32,261 bases of DNA, taken from the NCBI GenBank assembly GCA_903830945.1, contig CAIKVT010000008.1:1-32261 (forward strand). Direction: 5' to 3'. This DNA comes from an uncultured Elusimicrobia bacterium (GTDB lineage: Bacteria; Elusimicrobiota; Elusimicrobia; UBA1565; UBA9628). Within the stretch, counting starts at the first letter, position 1; each line of letters opens with the position of its first letter. The position numbers and the translations under genes were made by a program. Positions 7,964-14,175 of this stretch are shown piece after piece. The notes under the pieces were generated by a model. It saw only the letters and a program-made list of their open reading frames with translations, was not told the origin of the DNA and did not search any database.

Positions 7964-9177
7964 AGCCAGTCTCTCACCACTTTTTTGCCCCCGATGGATA
8001 TCTCTTGTGGGGCGTTGGGATCGAGCGCCCATCTCATGCGGGCGACGCCCTCGGTGATGTCCTCGGCCGAAGTGCAGTAGCTCAGCCGCAGATGCCCCTC
8101 CATGCCGAAATCCTTGCCCGGGACCGTGACCACCAGGGCCCGCTTGAGCAGCATCTGCGAGAGCTCCACCGAGCTGTGGCCGTAGGCCCGGAAGTCGGGC
8201 AGGCAGTAGTAGGTCCCGTCGGGCTGCGTGACCTTGACCCCGGCGAAGGCACGCAGCTCCCGCATCATGAGGTTGCGATTGTTCTCCAGGGCCAAGCGCA
8301 GGTCGTCGACGGGGCTCTGCGGGCCGGTCAGCGCGCCTACAGCCGCGGCCTGGAGGAGGCCCGAGGTGCAGGATATGGTCTGGCCCTGGATGTTGCCGAG
8401 CACCCGAACCAGGGCCTTAGGCGCCACCGCCCAGCCGATGCGAAAGCCCGTCATGCCGTAGAGCTTGGAGATGCCGTTGATGGTGACGATGTTGGTCTGC
8501 TCCGGGTCCCGGTCCGTGAACTTGTACGGGGAGACCGGAGTCTTGCCGTCAAAGACAAGCTTGTGATAGATGTCGTCGGAGATCAGCGTGATGCCCCGGG
8601 CCTCGCAGAAGCGCACGATCTCGGCGATGAGCTCCTCCGGGTACATGACGCCGGAAGGGTTGTTGGGCGAGTTGACGATGATGGCCTTGGTGCGGGGGCT
8701 CACCGCGGACTCGATGTCCTTCATCCTCGGGATGAAGCGGCCGTCCTGCGGGGCGACGATCACGGGCACCCCGCGGACCATCCGGATCATCTCGGGATAA
8801 CTCACCCAGTAGGGGGCCAGGACGATGACCTCGTCCTTGGGATCGAGCAGGGCGAAGAGCAGGTTGTAAAGCGAATGCTTGGCGCCGGCGGAAACGATGA
8901 CGTTCTCCGGCCCCACGATCCGGCCGTAGTTTTCATCGGTGTAGCGGACGATGGCCTTCTTGAGGGAGGGGATGCCGTTGGTCGGAGTGTACTTGATCTC
9001 CCCCTCCTCGAGCATAGCGGCTGAGGCCCGGATCGCGCTGATAGGGGCCCTATTCTTCGGCTCGCCGCCGCCGAGGTGGATGACGGCCTCGCCCTTCTCC
9101 CGGAGGGTCCGGGCGGTCTGATTAAGGCTCAATGTGGGGGATTCGGCGATGGCCCTGGCGATCGTGCTGAAGCTCAT
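7960..9177 (-). CDS. PLP-dependent class I/II aminotransferase, aspartate aminotransferase-like
   Basis: Fold-type I aminotransferase of 405 residues. PLP residues are readable: NSPNNPSG (169-176), SDDIYH (200-205), and the Schiff-base lysine Lys238 in NGISKLYGMTGFRIGW. A C-terminal RLSY supplies the expected carboxylate-binding arginine. The N-terminal HLGGGEPKN replaces the more common GxGEPDF form, marking a subfamily. Aspartate is the likely amino donor because the next gene is PEP carboxykinase, which uses the product oxaloacetate, but aromatic or alanine specificity cannot be excluded. GGAGGA lies 9 nt before the ATG. This is the first gene of the unit and shares a divergent promoter region with the LysR gene. 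Confidence 0.88.
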   Translation of the reverse strand: MSFSTIARAIAESPTLSLNQTARTLREKGEAVIHLGGGEPKNRAPISAIRASAAMLEEGEIKYTPTNGIPSLKKAIVRYTDENYGRIVGPENVIVSAGAKHSLYNLLFALLDPKDEVIVLAPYWVSYPEMIRMVRGVPVIVAPQDGRFIPRMKDIESAVSPRTKAIIVNSPNNPSGVMYPEELIAEIVRFCEARGITLISDDIYHKLVFDGKTPVSPYKFTDRDPEQTNIVTINGISKLYGMTGFRIGWAVAPKALVRVLGNIQGQTISCTSGLLQAAAVGALTGPQSPVDDLRLALENNRNLMMRELRAFAGVKVTQPDGTYYCLPDFRAYGHSSVELSQMLLKRALVVTVPGKDFGMEGHLRLSYCTSAEDITEGVARMRWALDPNAPQEISIGGKKVVRDWL

Positions 9178-9216
9178 GGCGGGGATCCTCCGTGACAGTC
9201 TGTCTCCTGCATCGCA

Positions 9217-9225
9217 ATGATAGCA
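9217..9225 (-). promoter_or_regulatory. Extended -10 promoter candidate for the aminotransferase-pckA-hdr-mvh unit
   Basis: Reading the minus strand, TGCTATCAT matches the extended -10 form TGnTAnnAT. It would start RNA near 9210, about 33 nt before the aminotransferase ATG, leaving room for the GGAGGA ribosome-binding site. No good -35 box lies at 16-18 bp, which is compatible with an extended -10 or an activator-dependent promoter. Confidence 0.4.
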
Positions 9226-9267
9226 AAATCATCAGATTCAGGCCTCGAATTCCTGCTTATGCTGGTA

Positions 9268-9285
9268 TAAGGTGAACTAATAGTT
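9268..9285. promoter_or_regulatory. Candidate LysR operator between the divergent genes
   Basis: TAA-GGTGAAC-TAA fits a TnA-N7-TnA pattern of the kind bound by some LysR-type regulators. It overlaps a perfect short inverted repeat AACTA-A-TAGTT at 9275-9285. It lies just upstream of the lysR extended -10 and 43 bp or more upstream of the -10 for the operon. Binding by the adjacent regulator is inference. Confidence 0.35.
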
Positions 9286-9294
9286 TGATAGAAT
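9286..9294 (+). promoter_or_regulatory. Extended -10 promoter of the LysR gene, probably leaderless
   Basis: TGATAGAAT matches the extended -10 consensus. Only 7 nt separate it from the ATG at 9302, so the expected start of transcription falls at or next to the start codon. No Shine-Dalgarno sequence is present, which agrees with a leaderless mRNA. Confidence 0.45.
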
Positions 9295-9301
9295 CGCACT
9301 C

Positions 9302-10201
9302 ATGCATCTAGAATCACTGCGCATCTTCCGGGACCTCATCGAGACCGGGAGCTTCTCCAAGGCGGCCGAGCTCAACTACCTGACCCAGTCGGCCGTGAGC
9401 CAGCAGCTCAAACACCTGGAGCGCTCCGTGGGGCGGCCGCTTTTGGACCGCGGCAGCCGCCAGCTCAAGCTGACCCCCGCAGGCAGCATCTTCTACCGGA
9501 CGGCCAAACGCATCGTGGCCGCCTACGAGGACATCACGGCGCGCATCCAGTCCGTCGCGCCGGAATCCGAGCAGCGGCTGCGCATCGCGGCCATCTACAG
9601 CGTGGGAACCTACGTGCTCCAGCGCTATCTCAAGGATTTCCTCCAGCGCCATCCCGAGGTCAAAGTCGAGGTGGACTACCAGAAGGCAAGCCGGATCTGC
9701 GACGACATCCTGCGCGGTCGGGCGGACCTGAGCATCATGGCCTATCCGGTGAAGCGCCGGGATCTGCAGACCATCCCCCTCTCCGAAGAGGAGATGGTCC
9801 TGGCCCTGCCCAAGCGCCATCCTCTGGCCCGCCAAAAGAACGTGTGCCTGGGAGACCTGGCGGGGCAGGATTTCATCGCCTTCGATCGAGGCACCCCGAC
9901 GCGCAAGGCCCTGGACAAGGTCCTGCGCGCAGCCAGGGTACGGCCGAAGGTGCGCATGGAACTCGACAACATCGAGACCATCAAGAGCGCGGTCTCAAGC
10001 GGGTTGGGCGTCTCCATCGTGCCGGAAGCGACGGTGGCGGCCGAAGCGAAGAGCGGCAGCCTCTGCATGCGGCGGTTCAGGGATCAGAAGCTCTACAGGC
10101 CGCTGGGAGTCCTGGTGCGCAGGACGCGGCGCGAGAACCGGGCCGTGCGAACCTTCCTAAAACACATCAGCGACCACCACGCCCATCAGTCTATCGCTTA
10201 G
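9302..10201 (+). CDS. LysR-family transcriptional regulator
   Basis: DNA-binding regulator of 299 residues. The N-terminal winged helix-turn-helix (residues 1-60) shows the family pattern SFSKAAELNYLTQSAVSQQL followed by LERSVGRPLLDR. The effector-binding domain (about 90-295) follows, with RIAAIYSVGTYVL at its start and the typical LSIMAYP region. It is divergent from the aminotransferase-pckA-hdr-mvh unit, the usual arrangement for a LysR protein and its target. It is therefore the best candidate regulator of that unit and of itself. The inducer is unknown; a central carbon or redox metabolite would fit the neighbours. It is convergent with the pseudouridine synthase gene, 20 bp apart. Confidence 0.92.
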   Translation: MHLESLRIFRDLIETGSFSKAAELNYLTQSAVSQQLKHLERSVGRPLLDRGSRQLKLTPAGSIFYRTAKRIVAAYEDITARIQSVAPESEQRLRIAAIYSVGTYVLQRYLKDFLQRHPEVKVEVDYQKASRICDDILRGRADLSIMAYPVKRRDLQTIPLSEEEMVLALPKRHPLARQKNVCLGDLAGQDFIAFDRGTPTRKALDKVLRAARVRPKVRMELDNIETIKSAVSSGLGVSIVPEATVAAEAKSGSLCMRRFRDQKLYRPLGVLVRRTRRENRAVRTFLKHISDHHAHQSIA

Positions 10202-10221
10202 CCTAAGATCCTGCCCGAAAA

Positions 10222-11163
10222 TCAACGCGGGCTGCGGCAGGAGACCCAGAACTGCCGCATATCCTTAGGGACCCGGGCCATGAACCGGACCGGGCGGCAC
10301 GTCGCAGGATGGGCGAATTCTATCTTATAGGCATGCAGCATGAGCCGCGGCGGCTGCGGCTGCCCGGGACCTGGCCGGTCGCACTCAGGGTCTCCCATGA
10401 CCGGATGGCCGAGAAGATTGAGGTGCACCCGGATCTGGTGGGTCCGGCCGGTCAAAGGCAAGGCCTCGACCAAGGCCCCGGCCGCGCATGACTCCAACAC
10501 GGCGAAACCGGTGGACGCTTCCTTGCCGAAAGGCGTCGCGATGACCCGCCGATGCCCTGGCTTGCGGCCCACCGGCGCTTCCACGCTGGACCTTTTTTCC
10601 AGCCACTGGCCACGCACCACGGCGCGATAGGTCTTGGAGACCACCCGGTCCTTGAACTCGCGGATCAAAGTCTCCGAGGCGGCCGGGGTCTTGGCCACAA
10701 GCAAGACCCCGCTCGTGCACCGGTCGAGGCGATGCACGATGCCGCAGCGCGGAGTCCCGGCCGCGCTGATGCCCGGGCGCTCGCGCAGCAGGATGCCGGC
10801 GAGATTGGGTTCGTCCTCGGCGAGCGCGGCCTCGGGCACGACGAGCCAGCTGCCGCCCAGCGGGTGCATGAGCAGGCCCGCGGGCTTGTTGAGGACCAGC
10901 AGATCGCGGTCCTCATGGAGCACCCAGTCTCCGAACGCGCCATAGGGCTTGGCCCACTCCGGGGTCAAGAACTCGACGGCCACGGACTCCCCGACGCGCA
11001 AGCGCCTGTCGGCGTCCGCGAGCTCGCCGCCCACCCGCGCCGCGCCCCGCGCGATCAGCTTCTTGAGATGGCTGCGGCTCAGATGCGGAAAATGGCCTGC
11101 CAAGAACACATCGAGCCGCTGACGCGGGGTGTCCGCGACGAAGGACGCCGGAGTTTGTTTCAT
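10222..11163 (-). CDS. RluA-family pseudouridine synthase with N-terminal S4 domain
   Basis: RNA uridine isomerase of 313 residues. An S4 RNA-binding domain occupies about residues 14-65 (QRLDVFLAGHFPHLSRSHLK). The catalytic domain starts near 85. HRLDRCTSG (144-152) holds the catalytic aspartate Asp147, followed by LTGRTHQIRVHL, the C-terminal RluA signature. ATG at 11163 is chosen because it overlaps the lgt stop as ATGA; a longer in-frame reading to 11358 runs inside lgt and has no family similarity. Members with an S4 domain usually modify 23S rRNA (RluD/RluC type), but the exact site cannot be told. It ends the MBL-lgt-lgt-rlu unit; RluA-type genes beside lgt are common in bacteria. Confidence 0.93.
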   Translation of the reverse strand: MKQTPASFVADTPRQRLDVFLAGHFPHLSRSHLKKLIARGAARVGGELADADRRLRVGESVAVEFLTPEWAKPYGAFGDWVLHEDRDLLVLNKPAGLLMHPLGGSWLVVPEAALAEDEPNLAGILLRERPGISAAGTPRCGIVHRLDRCTSGVLLVAKTPAASETLIREFKDRVVSKTYRAVVRGQWLEKRSSVEAPVGRKPGHRRVIATPFGKEASTGFAVLESCAAGALVEALPLTGRTHQIRVHLNLLGHPVMGDPECDRPGPGQPQPPRLMLHAYKIEFAHPATCRPVRFMARVPKDMRQFWVSCRSPR

Positions 11164-11945
11164 ATCGGCCGCACCCCCCTGCGCGCCATGACCACGGCGA
11201 CGGCCGCAATCCCGGTCAAGGCCAGCCATTGGGAGATGGAGAAAGGCGGCAAGGAGGCGCCCCGGTCGTCGAAGCGGAAAAACTCGATGACGAACCGTGC
11301 GGCGCTGTAGAAAGCGACATAGGCCAAGAACACCGTCCCCGCGACCAGCTTTCGGCACTTGACGCGAGGCAGGAGGACCTTAAGCAGGAAAAATCCTATG
11401 CCAAGGTTGGCCGCGGACTCGTAGAGCTGGGTCGGATGCAGGGGGATGCCCCAAAGCTCTCGCGGCGTCACGCTGGCCGGGTCTCCTCCCAGGGCGATGC
11501 CCCAGGGCAGACTCGTGGGGCGGCCGTAGCAGCAGCCCGCGGCCAGGCAACCCAGGCGACCAAGCGCATGGCCGAAAGGCAGAGCCACGCCGATATAATC
11601 GGCGACAGCGAGAAAACTAAATCCCAGCCAGAACTTGACGACGGTGCCCATGGCCAAGGCTCCCAGCACTCCGCCGAAGAAGACGAACCCGTAGCGGAAG
11701 TCCCCGACGAGGCTCAGCCGGCCGTCGAGGATGTCCCGATAGGACACGGCCCAGTACAGGAGCTTGCCGCCGACGATGGCTCCGAAGAACAGGCAGTAGA
11801 TGAGTCGCCAAAACCCATTCTCATCGAGCCCCAGCGCGGCCATCTGGGACTTGAGCCACAGGATGGCCACGAGGTAACCGGCGGCCACGGCGGCGCCGTA
11901 GGTGGACAGGTGGAGCGGCCCGAGCGCGATCAGGATTGGGTGCAT
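11160..11945 (-). CDS. lgt: Prolipoprotein diacylglyceryl transferase, second tandem copy
   Basis: Inner-membrane enzyme that transfers diacylglycerol from phosphatidylglycerol to the lipobox cysteine of prolipoproteins. It has 261 residues and about seven hydrophobic segments. Family features are an N-terminal HPILIALGPLHLSTYG, FFGGVLG (89-95), GRLGCLAAGCCYGRPT (129-144) and HPTQLYE. The Lgt signature has the Cys-rich GRxGCxxAGCC form and not GRxGNFxN; this form is widespread in Lgt of several phyla. It overlaps the upstream lgt by 16 bp in another frame. Of the two copies this one keeps the better GG loop, so it is the more likely housekeeping enzyme. That ranking is inference. Confidence 0.93.
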   Translation of the reverse strand: MHPILIALGPLHLSTYGAAVAAGYLVAILWLKSQMAALGLDENGFWRLIYCLFFGAIVGGKLLYWAVSYRDILDGRLSLVGDFRYGFVFFGGVLGALAMGTVVKFWLGFSFLAVADYIGVALPFGHALGRLGCLAAGCCYGRPTSLPWGIALGGDPASVTPRELWGIPLHPTQLYESAANLGIGFFLLKVLLPRVKCRKLVAGTVFLAYVAFYSAARFVIEFFRFDDRGASLPPFSISQWLALTGIAAVAVVMARRGVRPI

Positions 11946-12721
11946 GGCTTGCTCCTGGCCCAGGCGATGAGGACCAGCCCTGCCGACAGCAGGACCAGGC
12001 AGAGGGCCTGCCCGCCGGTCAGTCCAAAAACCCCGCGGACCGTGTCGCCGCGGAAGAATTCCACGCCGAAGCGCAGCATCCCGTAGGCGGCGAAGTACAG
12101 GCCGCTGATGGTCCCAAAAGGCAGGTCGCCCCTCTCGACGCGGGGAACCACAAGGAACCAGAGGCCCAGAAATATCCCCGCCTCCCCGAAGGCTTCATAG
12201 AGCTGCGTGGGATGAACGGGGGTACCGAGCAAAGCCTTGTCGATCAGACAGACGGGGTCCACAAAACGGACCGCCCAGGGCATCCGCGTGGGCCGGCCGA
12301 AGCAGCAGCCGGCCGCGAAGCATCCAAGCCTGCCGAAGATGTGCCAGAATGGGGCGACCAGGCTCACGTAGTCGAGCAACCTTAAAAAATGAATGCGGCG
12401 ACGGCGGGCCAGGAGCCAGACTGCGCCCACGACGCCGGCGAAGGCGCCCAGCACCGAGAAGCCCCGGCTCACCGAAAATACCGCCGACCACATGTCCGAG
12501 CCGCGGAATGGGACATACTCGATGATGTAAAGGCCGCGGCCTCCCAGGAAACCACCGAAGAGGATGACGTTGACCAGGAGCCAAAAATCATCTTCGCTGC
12601 GCAGGCCCATATTCTCTCTCTTGGCGCTCCAGATGAGGCACGAGAGGACGCCGCCGAGGGCGATAAGGACGCCGTAGCTGAACATGCGGAACTTGCCGAA
12701 GGTCAGCAGGACCGGATGCAT
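11930..12721 (-). CDS. lgt: Prolipoprotein diacylglyceryl transferase paralogue, first tandem copy
   Basis: Second Lgt-family membrane protein in the same operon, 263 residues. It has the same layout as its neighbour: HPVLLTFGKFRMFSYG at the N-terminus, GRLGCFAAGCCFGRPT (130-145), HPTQLYE and FGVEFFRGD near the C-terminus. The loop that is FFGGVLG in the neighbour reads VLGAFAG (90-96), so the Gly-Gly pair is lost. The two proteins are clearly diverged outside the motifs, suggesting an old duplication or acquisition and not a recent copy. It starts 3 bp after the MBL-hydrolase stop and overlaps the next lgt by 16 bp. It may have a different lipid or protein substrate range; this is untested. 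Confidence 0.9.
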   Translation of the reverse strand: MHPVLLTFGKFRMFSYGVLIALGGVLSCLIWSAKRENMGLRSEDDFWLLVNVILFGGFLGGRGLYIIEYVPFRGSDMWSAVFSVSRGFSVLGAFAGVVGAVWLLARRRRIHFLRLLDYVSLVAPFWHIFGRLGCFAAGCCFGRPTRMPWAVRFVDPVCLIDKALLGTPVHPTQLYEAFGEAGIFLGLWFLVVPRVERGDLPFGTISGLYFAAYGMLRFGVEFFRGDTVRGVFGLTGGQALCLVLLSAGLVLIAWARSKPCTQS

Positions 12722-12724
12722 GCG

Positions 12725-13357
12725 CTAAACCCCCAGCCGGAGGAACTCCTGCGGGGTCAAGGCCGCCAGAAACGGGTTCATTTTAAGGATAGCGCTCAGG
12801 GGCGCGCTCGGACGAGGGCCGTAATCGTGGCCGGGCCAGACCACGGTCGCTCCGGGCAGGGCCGCCAGGCGCCGCAGGCTCCGGTGCATGGCCGCTGGAT
12901 CCGAGCCGGGCAGGTCTGTGCGGCCGCAGCAGTCGATGAACAAGGTGTCGCCGGTGAAGAGCTGTCCCTGGGCCAGCAGGCACAGAGAACCGGGTGTGTG
13001 GCCCGGGGTGTGCAGACAGCGCAGCTCCAGGCCGCCGGCATCGAACGTGTCGCCATCATCCAGAGCGCGCACCGTCTTGCATGACTCGCCCAAGGCGGCG
13101 ACGTCCCCTTTGTAGGCGAGCACCGGGATCTGCGCCTGCGCCAGCAAGTCTTTGACCCCGCCGACATGGTCGAAATGGCCGTGGGTGAGCGCCACGGCCC
13201 TGATGACGCGGCCGTCCTGCGCCGCGGCCTCCAGGAGAGACCGGGCATCCCAGCCTGGATCGATGACCACGCAGTCGCGGCTTGCGCAGCCGCCCACTAG
13301 ATAGGCGAAGTTCCGCATGGGCCCTACGGCCAATTGCCTAAGATAGATCGCCTCCAT
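12725..13357 (-). CDS. MBL-fold metal-dependent hydrolase (glyoxalase II-like)
   Basis: Metallo-beta-lactamase-fold protein of 210 residues. Metal ligands are visible: THGHFDH (58-64), His120 in HTPGHTPGS, Asp137 in FTGDTLF and His177 in PGHDYG. The GRTDLPGSD stretch (145-153) is typical of the glyoxalase II / persulfide dioxygenase group. The substrate is not determined: hydroxyacylglutathione hydrolase in the strict sense is unlikely without the full C-terminal helical domain. The N-terminal LRQLAVGPMRNFAYLVG is the usual beginning of this family, supporting ATG at 13357 even though no ribosome-binding site precedes it. It heads the MBL-lgt-lgt-rlu unit. Confidence 0.88.
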   Translation of the reverse strand: MEAIYLRQLAVGPMRNFAYLVGGCASRDCVVIDPGWDARSLLEAAAQDGRVIRAVALTHGHFDHVGGVKDLLAQAQIPVLAYKGDVAALGESCKTVRALDDGDTFDAGGLELRCLHTPGHTPGSLCLLAQGQLFTGDTLFIDCCGRTDLPGSDPAAMHRSLRRLAALPGATVVWPGHDYGPRPSAPLSAILKMNPFLAALTPQEFLRLGV

Positions 13358-13367
13358 GATCTATCTC

Positions 13368-13373
13368 ATTCTA
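13368..13373 (-). promoter_or_regulatory. -10 box candidate for the MBL-lgt-lgt-rlu unit
   Basis: On the minus strand TAGAAT lies 10 nt before the ATG at 13357, predicting an untranslated leader of only a few nucleotides. There is no Shine-Dalgarno sequence in the gap. The preceding TG of an extended -10 is missing here (CGA), and no convincing -35 is seen, so this is weaker than the other sites. Confidence 0.3.
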
Positions 13374-13415
13374 TCGTATTTTGAGCTCATAAAGAATTTT
13401 GGCCGGAACCCCTCA

Positions 13416-13456
13416 GAAAACGCCGGCGCGCGAGTCTCCTGATCGCAGTCCGGCGT
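13416..13456 (-). terminator. Possible intrinsic terminator of the liv operon
   Basis: On the minus strand a perfect 7 bp inverted repeat ACGCCGG / CCGGCGT, with a long loop of about 23 nt, is followed directly by TTTTCT. It begins at the livF stop codon. The long loop makes it a weak terminator, but it is in the right place to separate liv transcription from the MBL-hydrolase unit. Confidence 0.35.
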
Positions 13457-14175
13457 CACGCTCCCAGGTACGCTTTCCTGACCCGAGGATCCCCAAGCAG
13501 TTCCTGCCCCGTGCCGGAGAGTTCCAGCTGCCCGGATCCGAACACGTACCCCCGCGAGGCCATGCGCAGGGCCATGTTGGCGTTCTGCTCGACCAGCAGG
13601 ATGGTGACTCCCTGCCGGTTGATGTCCGTCAGCATGGCGAGGATCTCCTTGACGAGCAGCGGAGACAGCCCCATCGAGGGCTCGTCGAGAAGCAGCAGCC
13701 CGGCGCCGCTCATCAGCGCCCGCCCCAGGGCCAGCATCTGCTGTTCCCCCCCCGACAAGGTGCCGCTCGGCTGGCCAAGGCGCTCCTTAAGCCGGGGAAA
13801 CAGCGCGAAAACGCGCTCGGTGCCGCGGTCTCTTGCTGCCCGGCTCCGGCACGGCCAAGCCGAGAGCTTGAGGTTCTCGTCCACCGTGAGATTGGCGAAG
13901 ATGCCGCGCCCTTCGGGGACGTGCGCGATGCCGCGCGCCGCGATCCGGTGGGGCGGCAACCCGCGCAGGAGGGTCCCCTCATGCCGGATCTCTCCGGAGT
14001 AGGGCAGCAGGCCTGAGATGGCGCGCAGCGTGGAGGTCTTGCCCGCCCCGTTGGCGCCGACCAGGGCCACGATCTCGCCTTGGCGCACTTCCAGCGAGAT
14101 GCCTTTCACGGCCTGGATGCCGCCGTAGGACACCGCCAGATCCCTGACTTCGAGCAGAGCTTGCCCCGCGCTCAT
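13456..14175 (-). CDS. livF: Branched-chain amino acid ABC transporter ATPase LivF
   Basis: One of two ATPase domains of a LIV-I-type importer. It has 239 residues. Walker A is GANGAGKT (40-47), the ABC signature LSGGEQQ (140-146), Walker B LLLLDEPSMGLSP (161-173) with Asp164/Glu165, and the switch LVEQNA follows. The Y-G-G-I-Q-A-V N-terminus and the SMGLSP ending of Walker B are characteristic of LivF as opposed to LivG. ATG at 14175 has AGGAGG 7 nt upstream and overlaps the livMG stop by 4 bp; a longer reading to 14289 lies inside livMG and is rejected. Last gene of the operon. Confidence 0.94.
   Translation of the reverse strand: MSAGQALLEVRDLAVSYGGIQAVKGISLEVRQGEIVALVGANGAGKTSTLRAISGLLPYSGEIRHEGTLLRGLPPHRIAARGIAHVPEGRGIFANLTVDENLKLSAWPCRSRAARDRGTERVFALFPRLKERLGQPSGTLSGGEQQMLALGRALMSGAGLLLLDEPSMGLSPLLVKEILAMLTDINRQGVTILLVEQNANMALRMASRGYVFGSGQLELSGTGQELLGDPRVRKAYLGA

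Noticed and set aside
9178-9301. Riboswitch or leader RNA before the aminotransferase
   Set aside because: The predicted leader is only about 33 nt, too short for a known aptamer, and no conserved motif is seen.
10202-10255. Inverted repeat between the convergent lysR and pseudouridine synthase genes
   Set aside because: Only a 5 bp GCCCG/CGGGC pairing with a 10 nt loop is present and no T-tract follows on either strand.
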